Positions 36,569 through 46,562 are shown, numbered from the stretch's first letter. The stretch: 64,000 nt of DNA from Shewanella zhangzhouensis (GCF_019457615.1 NZ_CP080414.1:3855501-3919500); one strand, 5' to 3'. Numbers and translations are program-made. Notes: a model not told the origin generated them from the sequence alone.

Positions 36569-39472
36569 ATGTCGTTTGCGGTTGGGCAGCGCTGGATCAG
36601 TGATACAGAATCGGAATTGGGTTTGGGCACAGTGGTGCAGATAGAGGGCCGCATGGTTACTCTGCTGTTTCCTGCCACCGGTGAAAACCGCATGTTTGCC
36701 ATGGCCGAAGCGCCCCTTACCCGGGTGATATACAACCCCGGAGACACCATCGACAGCGCCGAAGGCTGGGGTATGACGGTGGACAAGGTCGAAGAATTGA
36801 ACGGCCTGGTATTTTATTTGGGCAAGCGTACCGACACGGGTGAAGACACCATGCTGCGCGAGACCCTGCTCGAGCACAATATTCGCTTCAACAAGCCCCA
36901 GGATCGCCTGTACGCTGGCCAGATTGACCGTATCGAGCGCTTTGGCGTGCGTTACAAGGCGCAGCTTTTGCGCCACAAGCAGGCCACCTCGCCACTGCTG
37001 GGCCTGCAGGGTCCACGGGTTGGTCTGATTCCACACCAGTTGTGGATTGCCCATGAAGTAGGCCGTCGCCACGCCCCGCGGGTATTGCTTGCCGACGAAG
37101 TGGGTTTGGGTAAAACCATCGAAGCGGGTCTGATTATCCACCAACAGCTGATGACAGGCCGCGCCGAGCGGGTACTGGTGATAGTGCCCGATACCCTGCG
37201 CCACCAGTGGCTGGTGGAAATGCTGCGCCGCTTCAACCTGCGCTTCTCGGTATTTGATGAAGACCGCTGCGTGGAGGCCTTTGCCGATCACGACAACCCC
37301 TTCTACACAGAGCAGCTGGTGATTTGCTCGCTGGAGCTGCTGCGCAAGAAGCGCCGATTGGAGCAGGCGCTGGATGCCGATTGGGATCTGATGGTGGTGG
37401 ACGAAGCCCACCACCTGGAGTGGAGCGAAGACGAGCCCAGCCGTGCCTACCAGGTGGTTGAGGCCCTCGCTGAAGTCGTACCCGGGGTACTGCTGCTCAC
37501 CGCAACCCCGGATCAGCTGGGTCATCAGAGCCACTTTGCCCGTTTGCGCCTGCTCGACCCCGACCGTTTTTACGACTATCAGGCCTTCCTCGACGAAGAA
37601 AAAGGCTACCAGGCCGTGGCCGAAGCCGCCGATGCCCTGGCAAGCGGCGTTAAGCTGTCCGATGAGGCCATCAACGGCCTGACCGAGCTTTTGTCGGAGA
37701 AAGACATAGCCCCGGCCATTCGTCAAATTCAGGCCGAAAACCTCGACGAAGAGCTGCGCCAGGCCGCCCGCGACGAGCTGCTGCAGGAGCTTCTGGATCG
37801 CCACGGCACCGGCCGGGTACTGTTCCGTAACAGCCGCGCCTCGGTAAAAGGCTTCCCCAAGCGCGAGTTCCACAGCCACGGCTTCGAACTGCCTGAGCAA
37901 TACGTAACTGCCATGCGGGTAAATGCCATGATGGGCGGCGCCCGCACCCAGGAAGCCCGGGTGGCCCAGGCCCTGAGCCCCGAGCGTATCTATCAGGAAT
38001 TCGATGACAACAACGCCAGCTGGTGGAAGTTCGACCCAAGGGTCGACTGGCTTATCGACTTTTTGAAATCCCATCGCTCCAAGAAGGTGCTGGTGATTGC
38101 CAGCCGCGCCGAAACGGCACTGGCACTGGAAGAAGCCCTGCGCACCCGCGAAGGCATACAGGCCACCGTGTTCCATGAAGGCATGTCCATCATTGAGCGC
38201 GATAAGGCCGGTGCTTACTTTGCCCAGGAAGAAGGTGGCGCCCAGGCGCTGATTTGCTCTGAAATCGGCTCGGAAGGCCGTAACTTCCAGTTTGCCAGCC
38301 ACCTGGTGCTGTTCGACCTGCCCCTGAACCCGGATCTGCTGGAGCAGCGTATCGGCCGTCTGGACCGTATTGGTCAACGCCACGATGTGCAGATTCACCT
38401 GCCGTTCCTCAAGCACACCGCTCAGGAACAACTGATGCACTGGTACCACGAAGGCCTGTGCGCGTTCGAACTCACCTGCCCCGGTGGCCATGTGCTCTTT
38501 GGCGAGTTTAAAGAGCGCCTGCTCAGTGTGCTGACCGGAGAGAGCGATGAGCTGGACGAGCTGATGGCCGACACCAAGGCCCGCTACAAGGCGCTTAAAG
38601 CCGCCATGGAGCAGGGTCGCGACAAGCTGCTGGAACTCAACAGCCACGGCGGTGCCAAGGCCGAAGCCATCACCGCGAGCCTCAGCGACGCCGATGAGGA
38701 TACCGACCTTATCGCCTCGGTGATCCGCCTGTGGGACGTGATAGGCATAGATCAGGACGACAAGGGCGAAAACTCCATAGTGCTGCGCACCACGGATCAC
38801 ATGATGTACCCCACCTATCCCGGCCTCAACGAGGATGGGGTGACTGTGACCTTCGATCGCAACACGGCGCTGTCGCGGGACGATATCGCCCTTATCACCC
38901 TGGAGCATCCACTGGTGCAAACCGGCCTGGATCTCATCACGGGCTCAGATACGGGCACCACCTGTGTGGCACTGCTGAAAAACAAGGCGCTGCCGGCGGG
39001 CACGATTTTCCTCGAGCTGATTTACCTCGCCGAAACCACGGCGCCCAAGGCCAGCCAGCTGTACCGCTATCTGCCGCCCACGCCGGTACGTGTGCTGCTG
39101 GACAAGAACGGCAACAACCTGTCTGACAAGGTGGACTACGACAGCTTCGACAAGCAGCTGTCCGGGGTGAATCGCCATATCGCCAGCAAGCTGGTTAACG
39201 CCTCTCAGACCATGCTGCATCCACTGTTTGCCAAGGGTGAAGAGTTTGCCGGTGAGGCACTGAACACCCTGACTCAGGACGCCAGGGCGCGTATGGAAAG
39301 CCAGCTGGGCGCGGAGCTTTCAAGGCTCGAGGCCCTCAAGGCCGTGAACCCCAGCATCCGTGAAGAGGAGCTGGAGCACCTGCGGCAGATGATGCAGGAA
39401 CTCTCGGGCTACCTTGGCAACACTCAGCTGAAGCTGGACGCCATCCGCCTTGTACTGGTGAGCCACAACTAA
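36569..39472 (+). CDS. rapA: RNA polymerase-associated helicase/ATPase RapA
   Basis: 967 residues, the length of E. coli RapA (968). The N-terminus has the RapA-specific Tudor-like domains (MSFAVGQRWISDTESELGLG). The SWI2/SNF2 ATPase has Walker A DEVGLGKTIEAGL, Walker B DEAHHLEW and motif VI-type EQRIGRLDRIGQ. RapA binds RNA polymerase and helps recycle it under stress. A strong terminator ends the gene. Confidence 0.98.
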   Translation: MSFAVGQRWISDTESELGLGTVVQIEGRMVTLLFPATGENRMFAMAEAPLTRVIYNPGDTIDSAEGWGMTVDKVEELNGLVFYLGKRTDTGEDTMLRETLLEHNIRFNKPQDRLYAGQIDRIERFGVRYKAQLLRHKQATSPLLGLQGPRVGLIPHQLWIAHEVGRRHAPRVLLADEVGLGKTIEAGLIIHQQLMTGRAERVLVIVPDTLRHQWLVEMLRRFNLRFSVFDEDRCVEAFADHDNPFYTEQLVICSLELLRKKRRLEQALDADWDLMVVDEAHHLEWSEDEPSRAYQVVEALAEVVPGVLLLTATPDQLGHQSHFARLRLLDPDRFYDYQAFLDEEKGYQAVAEAADALASGVKLSDEAINGLTELLSEKDIAPAIRQIQAENLDEELRQAARDELLQELLDRHGTGRVLFRNSRASVKGFPKREFHSHGFELPEQYVTAMRVNAMMGGARTQEARVAQALSPERIYQEFDDNNASWWKFDPRVDWLIDFLKSHRSKKVLVIASRAETALALEEALRTREGIQATVFHEGMSIIERDKAGAYFAQEEGGAQALICSEIGSEGRNFQFASHLVLFDLPLNPDLLEQRIGRLDRIGQRHDVQIHLPFLKHTAQEQLMHWYHEGLCAFELTCPGGHVLFGEFKERLLSVLTGESDELDELMADTKARYKALKAAMEQGRDKLLELNSHGGAKAEAITASLSDADEDTDLIASVIRLWDVIGIDQDDKGENSIVLRTTDHMMYPTYPGLNEDGVTVTFDRNTALSRDDIALITLEHPLVQTGLDLITGSDTGTTCVALLKNKALPAGTIFLELIYLAETTAPKASQLYRYLPPTPVRVLLDKNGNNLSDKVDYDSFDKQLSGVNRHIASKLVNASQTMLHPLFAKGEEFAGEALNTLTQDARARMESQLGAELSRLEALKAVNPSIREEELEHLRQMMQELSGYLGNTQLKLDAIRLVLVSHN

Positions 39473-39502
39473 GGCAAACCGGCCCGGACACCCAGCCCAT
39501 TC

Positions 39503-39530
39503 AAAGGCCCGCAGTTGCGGGCCTTTTTTA
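39503..39530 (+). terminator. rapA terminator
   Basis: A stem of aaaggcccgca / tgcgggccttt with a short loop, followed by a T-run. Confidence 0.9.
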
Positions 39531-39620
39531 TGCAATGAATGAGGTGACTCGGACGAAGGAGCAATGCTATAACCTTAAAAAATAACAAACTTTAAACATC
39601 TCACTGCACAAGGATTCCAC

Positions 39621-41318
39621 ATGGTCGCTCGCCTCTCCTTGCACTCTGCTTCCCCGAAAAACCTGCCACGCAGCACCCTGCTCGCTTCCTTGCTGCTGGT
39701 TTGCTGTCAGGGCGCTGCTACCGCGGCCACGGTCAAACTGGAAAATATTCGCGGCTACGGTTTTGATGATGAACGTCAGTTGGTGACCTTCGACACCCTC
39801 GTTTATGACGATGTCACCGGCAAGGTGCTGGCAAGGGGCAAGGAGGCGCAGTCGCTGACCACAGACCAGGTGCACAATGGCGCCGGCAAGGCGCTGTTAC
39901 CGGGGCTCATAGACGGTCACGGCCACGTGCTGGGGCTGGGCCAGGGCCTGAGCCGGGTTGAGCTGAGGGAGACGCGCACCGAGGCCGCTGCCGCCAGCCT
40001 GGTGAGCGACTTTGCCCGGGCGCACCCGGAGCAGCGCTGGATATTGGGTCGTGGCTGGAATCAGGAACTCTGGGACAGCCGCGCCTATCCGACCAGGGCC
40101 TCGCTGGATGCCCTGATAAACGACAGACCCGTTTGGCTGCGCCGGGTGGACGGTCATGCCGGTTGGGCCAACAGCAAGGCGCTGGCCCTGGCGGGCATTG
40201 GCCGGGACACCCTGGACCCGGACGGCGGTCAAATCATCAAGGACGCAAACGGTGAGCCCACAGGCGTGTTGGTGGATAACGCCATGGCGCTGCTGGAAAA
40301 CCAGATCCCTGAGCCCGCGAAAGCCGAGCGACTGGCCGCCTTCGCCACCGCCTTTGACCACCTGCTCTCCCTCGGTATCACAGCCACCCATGACGCAGGT
40401 ATCAGCGCCGCCGAGCTGGCCGATTATCAGGAATTACAGCAACAACAGCGGTTGCCGGTGCGGATATACGCCATGCTGTCCGCTGCCGATCCTGCGCTGG
40501 ATACCTGGCTGAAGCAGGGCCCCATACTGGATGAAGACGAGCGTCTGGTAGCCCGCTCGGTGAAAATTTACAGCGATGGCGCCCTTGGCAGCCGAGGGGC
40601 GGCGCTACTGGCCCCCTACAGCGACAGACCCGGTGAAACCGGATTGCTGGTGACCCCGGAGCCCGAGCTGGGTAGCCTGATAAAGGCCACGGTCGCAGCA
40701 GGCTTTCAGGCCAATGTGCATGCCATTGGCGACAGGGCCAATCGCATGGTGCTGGATAAATTTGCCCAATTGGATGACAAGACCCGCGAGGCCGGGCGTC
40801 ATCGCATCGAACACGCCCAAATTATCGCCCCCGAGGACTTGCCCCGTTTCGCCACGCTTAAGGTGTTGCCCTCCATGCAACCCACCCATGCCACCTCCGA
40901 CATGAACATGGCAGGAGATCGCCTCGGTGAGCAGCGTCTGCGTGGCGCCTATGCCTGGCGTACCCTGGTGGATATGGGCAGCCCCATCGTTGGCGGCTCC
41001 GACTTCCCGGTGGAGCTGGCCAATCCCTTCCACGGCCTCCATGCCGCCGTGACCCGCCAGGATCAACGCAATCTGCCCGAGGGCGGCTGGCGTCCGGCGG
41101 AAAAGCTGACCCTGGCCGAGGCCCTGCGCGCCTTTACCCGGGATGCGGCCTATGGCGCCTTTCAGGAGCAAAAAATGGGCAGCCTGACACCGGGCAGCTT
41201 CGCCGATTTTATTCTGCTCGACCGGGACATCTTTGCCATAGCGCCTGAGCAACTCTGGCAAACCCGGGTGCTGGAGACCCACGTAGCGGGTAAACAGGTG
41301 TATGTTCTGGGGCAATAA
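39621..41318 (+). CDS. Secreted amidohydrolase family 3 protein (YtcJ-like)
   Basis: 565 residues; AAGGA lies just before the ATG. Residues 1-35 look like a signal peptide (LLASLLLVCCQGAATAA). The amidohydrolase core has LPGLIDGHGHVLGLGQG near the start (the HxH metal pair) and further conserved boxes GRGWNQELWD, VNAHAIGDRANR-like (here NVHAIGDRANR) and GSDFPVE near the end. Family members hydrolyse amide or imide bonds, but the substrate is not predictable. It is followed 16 bp before its stop by a possible upstream start of the next ORF, which I did not use. Confidence 0.9.
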   Translation: MVARLSLHSASPKNLPRSTLLASLLLVCCQGAATAATVKLENIRGYGFDDERQLVTFDTLVYDDVTGKVLARGKEAQSLTTDQVHNGAGKALLPGLIDGHGHVLGLGQGLSRVELRETRTEAAAASLVSDFARAHPEQRWILGRGWNQELWDSRAYPTRASLDALINDRPVWLRRVDGHAGWANSKALALAGIGRDTLDPDGGQIIKDANGEPTGVLVDNAMALLENQIPEPAKAERLAAFATAFDHLLSLGITATHDAGISAAELADYQELQQQQRLPVRIYAMLSAADPALDTWLKQGPILDEDERLVARSVKIYSDGALGSRGAALLAPYSDRPGETGLLVTPEPELGSLIKATVAAGFQANVHAIGDRANRMVLDKFAQLDDKTREAGRHRIEHAQIIAPEDLPRFATLKVLPSMQPTHATSDMNMAGDRLGEQRLRGAYAWRTLVDMGSPIVGGSDFPVELANPFHGLHAAVTRQDQRNLPEGGWRPAEKLTLAEALRAFTRDAAYGAFQEQKMGSLTPGSFADFILLDRDIFAIAPEQLWQTRVLETHVAGKQVYVLGQ

Positions 41319-41448
41319 TACAGGCGCCCGGTATGCTTACTGCCGGGCTAAACCTCAAATGTCGGTTTCTGAACGCTGTTATGGGTTCTTTGGGAGGCGC
41401 TGGGTGAGTTATCATCAGCAGGTACTTTGCCTGAAAGACGAAAATGCC

Positions 41449-42327
41449 ATGGGTGCCTTCTTTACCTTCCGCCACAGTGTTTTGCTGAGCCTGAGTCTGT
41501 TATTAAGCCTGTTATTGCCGACTGCCCAGGCCGCCGATGACCCGGCATACGACTACCTCAAGAGCCGCCAAATGCGGGCTATCAGGGTGGAAGGCACTGA
41601 GTTGCCGGTGTTGGTTCGCCCCTGGGAAGGTAAAAACCAGCATGGGGCAGCGCTGATTTTTGCCGATACCGGCTTTGGCGCCGATGCTCCGGGACTGGTG
41701 GCCTTTTTGAGGGATGGGTTAAGCCCACTGGGCTGGGCCAGTATCAGCATGACACCACCCAGTAACCCGCCCCACCCGAGTTTTGCCACCGCCCCCGAAG
41801 AAGTGGCCAAGGCTGGCGACAAGCAGCTCTCATCCCCTGCAGACAAGGCCATGGACAAATTCAGCCCCCAGGAATGGCAACAGCATGTGGACACTCAGCT
41901 GGGCTTTGTGGAGGCCAGTCTGGGGCAACTTGATCAGATAGGCGCGGCGTATCCCGGCAAACGTATCCTGGTGAGCATGGATCGCAGCGCCGCCCTGTTG
42001 CTGCAACTGCTGGCCGATGGCAAGGTAGCACCGCCGGATCTGCTGGTGATCATCAACCCCTACAGCGAATCCCCTGATTTTGACGAGCGCCTGCCGGGTC
42101 TGGTGGCTGTTCAGGAAGTGCCTGTACTGGATATTCAATCCCCGGATGGTAACAGGGCAAGCCTGGCGACCGCTTCACTGCGGCGGGCCAACTCAGCCAT
42201 GAAAGATGCCATGGCTTACCGGCAGTTGCCCCTGGCACTCAACATCAGCGAGCCCGATGCCTGGGCCGATGTGCTCAGCGCCATCCGCGGCTTCGCCGCC
42301 AGTGTCAAGGCCGCTCCCCTTAACTGA
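41449..42327 (+). CDS. DUF3530 family protein, secreted
   Basis: 292 residues from ATG 41449. The choice is guided by the signal peptide that then starts (HSVLLSLSLLLSLLLPTAQAA); the ORF also extends upstream. The mature part shows an alpha/beta-hydrolase-like layout (LIFADTGFGADAPGLVAFLRDGLSPLGWASISMTPPS, then ILVSMDRSAALLLQLL), with the nucleophile elbow replaced by DRSAA. DUF3530 proteins have no known function. It follows the amidohydrolase on the same strand. Confidence 0.8.
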   Translation: MGAFFTFRHSVLLSLSLLLSLLLPTAQAADDPAYDYLKSRQMRAIRVEGTELPVLVRPWEGKNQHGAALIFADTGFGADAPGLVAFLRDGLSPLGWASISMTPPSNPPHPSFATAPEEVAKAGDKQLSSPADKAMDKFSPQEWQQHVDTQLGFVEASLGQLDQIGAAYPGKRILVSMDRSAALLLQLLADGKVAPPDLLVIINPYSESPDFDERLPGLVAVQEVPVLDIQSPDGNRASLATASLRRANSAMKDAMAYRQLPLALNISEPDAWADVLSAIRGFAASVKAAPLN

Positions 42328-42328
42328 T

Positions 42329-42829
42329 TCAGGCCTGCTTGTCCTTGGTGAGCATGAGTGCCAGGGCAACCAATACCACCACACCGGCCATATACAGCAG
42401 CTCCAGCGCACTCTGGGGCTTGAGCTCGCTGAAAAATGAAAACAGCTTGATGACCAGCATCATGAGGATGACCTTGCCAAGCTTGCTCTTGAGCGAGTCT
42501 ATGCTGCTGATAATCAATATTTTACCGCCCACCTGCGATTCGGATGCCGGCTTGATGTCACGGATAAAGAGCTCGTAAAGACCAAAGGCAAAAATCAGAA
42601 GCACGGCGCCCAGCAGGAAGGTATCGAGTATTTCAATGACCACCATTACCAGGTCGTTACGCACCTCAAGGCTGCCGCTGGCCAGGTAGTCCCACAGCAG
42701 ATGGAACATGTGCAGCATGTCCTTGGCACCCATGACAAAGACCACCAAGGCCGCCACAATACAGGCCACTACCCCAAAAATCACCGACAGTCGGCTGCTC
42801 CACAGCAAACGTTCCAGTTGATTTTTCAT
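42329..42829 (-). CDS. YqhA/UPF0114-family membrane protein
   Basis: 166 residues, with AAGGAGCTGAAAG before the ATG. It has about four hydrophobic helices. The family pattern is seen in LERLLWSSRLSVIFGVVACIVAALVVFVMG and in FAFGLYELFIRDI. It matches the small inner-membrane YqhA group, whose function is unknown. It is convergent with the DUF3530 gene, almost touching it. Confidence 0.88.
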   Translation of the reverse strand: MKNQLERLLWSSRLSVIFGVVACIVAALVVFVMGAKDMLHMFHLLWDYLASGSLEVRNDLVMVVIEILDTFLLGAVLLIFAFGLYELFIRDIKPASESQVGGKILIISSIDSLKSKLGKVILMMLVIKLFSFFSELKPQSALELLYMAGVVVLVALALMLTKDKQA

Positions 42830-42853
42830 CTTTCAGCTCCTTGAAAATACATC

Positions 42854-42886
42854 TAAAAAAATAAAGCGCCGATTGTGGGCGCTTTG
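42854..42886 (-). terminator. Terminator after the crotonase gene
   Basis: Stem aaagcgcc / ggcgcttt with loop gattgtg, followed on the minus strand by TTATTTTTTT. Confidence 0.8.
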
Positions 42887-42927
42887 GTTAGGTACACGCA
42901 AGTCCAATCCCGGGGATTGTGAGTGGA

Positions 42928-43734
42928 TTACCAGAATTTTTGCCGCGGTTTGTAGTCTCTGTCGGTTTTACCCTGCTGGCGCCGGGCGGCTATGGCAAAG
43001 TTTTTCCCCAGCAGCAGACGCACCTGATACCAGGACTCCCGCGCCAGCAAACGGCGAATACTGCCACTCCAACTGCGATGAATTGAGCCCTTGATGGCTG
43101 CCAGCGCATCAGGCGAGCGGGTCATTAATTCCCCGGCAAAAGCGATGGCCTCGTCCACAGGCGCCGCAGTGACCCGAGTCACCAAACCAAGAGATCCGGC
43201 CTCACCGGCGTTGATGACTCTGGCCGTCATCGACAGTTCCAGCGCCTTGTCTTTGGGCAGTATCCCCCTGAGGCTCACCAGCCCTGCCATGTCGGGTACC
43301 AGGCCCCACTTGGCTTCCATAATGGACAGCTCGGCGTTTTCAGCCGCAAAGCGAAAATCGGCCCCCAGCGCAATCTGCATGCCGCCGCCATAGCAATAAC
43401 CTTCGATAGCAGCGATAACGGGCACCGGCAACCGACTCCAGCCGATGGAAACCCGCTGCGCCAGATTGGCATTGCCGGGCAGCCACTTGGCCAGCAGCCC
43501 CAGCGGCTGCAACGGCTTGCTGGTGACACTCTTGATATCGAGCCCGGAGGAGAAGTGCCCCTGAGCACCCTGCAATATCACCACCCGCACCTGTCTGTCC
43601 CGTGCGAGCTGCTTCTGCACCCGGCAGATTTCTGAAAACATCTCATAATTCAACGCATTGAATTTTTCTGGTCGATTTAATGTCACAAAGGCTATGCCAT
43701 CCTTTATGACCAGGTTGACTGGGGGTTGAGTCAT
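42928..43734 (-). CDS. Enoyl-CoA hydratase/isomerase family (crotonase) protein
   Basis: 268 residues. The crotonase fold is evident: FVTLNRPEKFNALN, the oxyanion hole GHFSSGLDIK and EGYCYGGGMQIALGADFRFA. The catalytic loop reads EAKWGLVPDMAG, with Asp in the position used by dienoyl-CoA isomerases rather than the second Glu of a hydratase. It is thus more likely an isomerase of the ECH1 kind acting on unsaturated acyl-CoA, as inference. It is a single gene with its own terminator and a divergent promoter region shared with the receiver-CheC/CheX gene. Confidence 0.85.
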   Translation of the reverse strand: MTQPPVNLVIKDGIAFVTLNRPEKFNALNYEMFSEICRVQKQLARDRQVRVVILQGAQGHFSSGLDIKSVTSKPLQPLGLLAKWLPGNANLAQRVSIGWSRLPVPVIAAIEGYCYGGGMQIALGADFRFAAENAELSIMEAKWGLVPDMAGLVSLRGILPKDKALELSMTARVINAGEAGSLGLVTRVTAAPVDEAIAFAGELMTRSPDALAAIKGSIHRSWSGSIRRLLARESWYQVRLLLGKNFAIAARRQQGKTDRDYKPRQKFW

Positions 43735-44020
43735 GCCGCATCCTAACTGGTCTGTCCAGAAGCGATGTTAACATATTTGGCATAAATGGCTATTCAACGT
43801 AACATAGTCAGACTTTTTGACATCCGTCAGTATTTTGACATCAGGATTTTATTACCGGTTGCACCCCAAACACAGCGGGGTATGATTCGGCCATGGGAAA
43901 TGCCAACTTCAGGAATCACCATGGGATCCAGCCAGGAAAGGCGCCACGACCCAAAGCAGGATGACAGCAGAAATTGGTGTTATCTTGAATAAGAAGAACA
44001 ATCGAGGACCTTATTCCAGC

Positions 44021-45028
44021 ATGGCACTTCCAGTATTGATATGTGACGACTCCGCCATGGCTAGAAAGCAGATGGCGCGCACCCTGCCGAAAGATTGGGA
44101 TGTCGACATTACCTTTGCCACCAATGGTGCCGAAGGTATAGAGGCCATCCGGGCCGGCAAGGGAGAGGTGGTGTTTCTTGACCTCAACATGCCGGTGATG
44201 GACGGCTATGAGGTACTGCAAACCATTCAGCAGCAGGACTTGCCCGCACTGGTCATAGTGGTATCGGGTGATATTCAAATCAAGGCTCACGAACGTGTTA
44301 AAGCACTGGGCGCACTCGACTTTATCCAAAAACCCGTCAGTGCCGAGGCCATAGCCGGCATACTCCAGGAATACGGTATTCTGGTGCCCGGCGAAGGCGA
44401 AGGCGACGAAGCCGAAGACAATCCCCTGTTAAAAGTCGACATGCGCGATGCCTGCCAGGAAATCGCCAACGTCGCCATGGGCCGGGCGGCAGACCTGCTG
44501 GCCAAACTGCTGGACGTGTTTGTGGTGCTGCCTATTCCCAATGTCAATGTGCTGGAGGTGAGCGAGCTGACCATGGCGCTCAAGGCCACAGAAACATCTG
44601 CCAAAGTTACCGCACTGTGCCAGGGTTTTATCGGCGCAGGTGTGGCCGGAGAGGCCCTGTTGCTGTTCCATGACTCCAGCTTTCAGGACATGGCCAAGCT
44701 GATGAAGCTCGATGGTCCCAGCGATGAGGCCACCGAGGTGGAAGTCCTGATAGACACAGGCAACGTGCTGATTGGCGCCTTTTTGAATGGCATCGCCGAG
44801 CAGCTGGACATGCATTTCAGTCAGGCACATCCGGTGGTATTGGGCCGACATTGCACGGTCAACGACCTTATCCACGACAATGCCGAGAAATGGCACCGCA
44901 CCCTGGCGATGGAAATCAACTATCGCATCGAAGATCACAACATTGAGTGCGATCTTCTGCTCCTTTTTACCGAAGACTCGCTGCCGACCCTGAATTACAA
45001 GCTCGGCTATATGTTGGATACCGATTGA
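44021..45028 (+). CDS. Response regulator with CheC/CheX-like phosphatase domain
   Basis: 335 residues from ATG 44021; an upstream in-frame ATG at 43961 would add 20 residues of poor quality. The receiver has Asp9-Asp10, acceptor Asp54 (VFLDLNMPVMDG) and Lys in FIQKP. An acidic linker (GEGEGDEAEDN) follows. The second domain shows ACQEIANVAMGRAADLL (Glu147 and Asn150, the ExxN signature of CheC/CheX phosphatases) and a second, imperfect one (VLIDTGNVLIGAFLNG, Asp in place of Glu). It probably dephosphorylates a CheY-like receiver, perhaps its own. It is 13 bp before the diguanylate cyclase gene and probably co-transcribed. Confidence 0.88.
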   Translation: MALPVLICDDSAMARKQMARTLPKDWDVDITFATNGAEGIEAIRAGKGEVVFLDLNMPVMDGYEVLQTIQQQDLPALVIVVSGDIQIKAHERVKALGALDFIQKPVSAEAIAGILQEYGILVPGEGEGDEAEDNPLLKVDMRDACQEIANVAMGRAADLLAKLLDVFVVLPIPNVNVLEVSELTMALKATETSAKVTALCQGFIGAGVAGEALLLFHDSSFQDMAKLMKLDGPSDEATEVEVLIDTGNVLIGAFLNGIAEQLDMHFSQAHPVVLGRHCTVNDLIHDNAEKWHRTLAMEINYRIEDHNIECDLLLLFTEDSLPTLNYKLGYMLDTD

Positions 45029-45041
45029 GGCCAAACCCCTG

Positions 45042-46001
45042 ATGTCCAATGACGCAGACCTGATGAACGAACTCCACTGGCTTATCGATATGGTGCAAAC
45101 CATAGAAGTAGGCCTGGTGGTGCTGGACAGAAACTTCAATATTGCCCTGTGGAATGGCTTTATGGAAAACCACAGTGGCGTTTCTCCCAATTCCATCAAG
45201 GGCAAAAACCTGTTCGAAGAGTTTCCCGAGCTCCCGGCCGCCTGGCTGAAAAAGAAGATGGAGTCTGTATATCTTCTGAAGAACCGGGCCTTTATCAGCT
45301 GGGAGCAGCGCCCTTTTGTGTTCCAGTTTAAAAACTACCGCCCCATTACCGGCCGGGCAGAGTTTATGTACCAGAACGTCACCCTGCTGCCACTGGCTTC
45401 GCTCACCGGGAAAATTACCCACATCAGCATCATTGTGTACGACGTCACAGACGTGGCGGTGAATAAACTGCAGCTGAAAAATGCCAATGAACGCCTGGAG
45501 CACCTGAGCCAAACCGACGGCCTGACGCAGTTGCACAACCGTCGCCACTGGCAGGAATGTATGAATCGGGAATACGAGCGTTTTAACCGCTACAGCGACC
45601 CTGTCAGTCTGGTGATGTTTGATATTGACCGCTTCAAGCAGGTTAACGATGAGCACGGCCACGTGGCCGGTGACAAGGTTATCCAGCATATAGCCCACCT
45701 GCTGAGCCAGTCACTGCGGGAAACAGACTGCGCCGGTCGCTACGGCGGCGAAGAGTTTGCGGTAGTGCTCACCGGCACCACCGCCGAAGAGGCGTATCAC
45801 TTTACCGAGCGCCTGCGGGAGAAAGTGGCCTCCTCAGCCATCCAGTTTGGCGGCAAGAGCATACAGGTCACCATCAGCCTGGGTATTTGCGGCATGGACG
45901 ATTTTGTCGACAACGAATCCCAGTGGCTTGCGTACGCCGATCAGGCGCTGTATCAGGCCAAGCAGCAGGGGCGTAATCGCACAGTGATCTACAGCGAGTA
46001 A
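45042..46001 (+). CDS. PAS-GGDEF diguanylate cyclase
   Basis: 319 residues. The PAS-like N-terminus (about 15-135, VGLVVLDRNFNIALWNGFMEN) is followed by a short coiled-coil and the GGDEF domain. The active site is GGEEF at 235-239. The inhibitory site RETD is complete five residues before it, so c-di-GMP synthesis with product inhibition is expected. It is the second gene of an operon with the receiver-CheC/CheX protein. Confidence 0.95.
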   Translation: MSNDADLMNELHWLIDMVQTIEVGLVVLDRNFNIALWNGFMENHSGVSPNSIKGKNLFEEFPELPAAWLKKKMESVYLLKNRAFISWEQRPFVFQFKNYRPITGRAEFMYQNVTLLPLASLTGKITHISIIVYDVTDVAVNKLQLKNANERLEHLSQTDGLTQLHNRRHWQECMNREYERFNRYSDPVSLVMFDIDRFKQVNDEHGHVAGDKVIQHIAHLLSQSLRETDCAGRYGGEEFAVVLTGTTAEEAYHFTERLREKVASSAIQFGGKSIQVTISLGICGMDDFVDNESQWLAYADQALYQAKQQGRNRTVIYSE

Positions 46002-46016
46002 GCCGATTTTCAGGCA

Positions 46017-46047
46017 CAAAAAAGCCCGCCGTGAGACGGGCTTTTTT
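46017..46047. terminator. Bidirectional terminator between the diguanylate cyclase and rraB
   Basis: Stem aaaaaagcccg / cgggctttttt with loop ccgtgaga. It serves both convergent genes. Confidence 0.9.
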
Positions 46048-46051
46048 GTTA

Positions 46052-46477
46052 TCAGTGACGCTCGATGGGGAAGCCATCCTTGTCGTAGTCTTCGTCGTCA
46101 TCTTCGTCGTCGAAGTCTTCATCGTCGCCCATAAAATAGGTGCCCCAGCCGTCGTAATCCACCTTCTGCTTGGCAGCGAGGTTGATCAGCTGTTCACAGG
46201 CCTTGTCAATCAGGTCCACGTCCAGAGCATGGTTGGCGATGGCGTCAAAGCAGAGGATCACACTGCCATCATCCAGTTCCAACTCTTCGGCGTCAGTCAC
46301 TTCGAAGCCCAGTTTGAAGGCGTCTACCGCGGCTTTTTCAAGGCGATCAAAATTGGTGCTCGAAAAATGATGTTCAATCATGTACTCGGCATCCGGGTCG
46401 GAACCATCATCCAGCAGCGACTGAACGATATCACGGGTCTCTTCCTGTTGGGCCTTAAGCAGGCGCTCAATAGACAT
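46052..46477 (-). CDS. rraB: RNase E inhibitor RraB
   Basis: 141 residues from ATG 46477. The sequence closely follows E. coli RraB: EETRDIVQSLLDDGSDPDAEYMIEHHFS, then AFKLGFEVTDAEELELDDGS and VDYDGWGTYF, and the acidic tail (DEDFDDEDDDEDYDKDG). RraB binds the RNase E C-terminal region and alters mRNA decay. It lies downstream of plsC's opposite end, on the same strand. Confidence 0.95.
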   Translation of the reverse strand: MSIERLLKAQQEETRDIVQSLLDDGSDPDAEYMIEHHFSSTNFDRLEKAAVDAFKLGFEVTDAEELELDDGSVILCFDAIANHALDVDLIDKACEQLINLAAKQKVDYDGWGTYFMGDDEDFDDEDDDEDYDKDGFPIERH

Positions 46478-46562
46478 GGGCTGACTCCAATAAACAAAGC
46501 AAGCGCCTGCCCACCACGGGAGGCGCAATCAGGGCGCAGTATAACAGAGATTAAAAAAGGCG

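Noticed and set aside
36473..38920. 815-residue minus-strand ORF antisense to rapA
   Set aside because: The sense strand encodes a full RapA. The antisense product is a His/Gln/Val-rich shadow with no known domain, as is usual in GC-rich genes.
41302..41448. Upstream start for the DUF3530 protein
   Set aside because: It would put a non-secretory stretch before a clear signal peptide and overlap the amidohydrolase gene.
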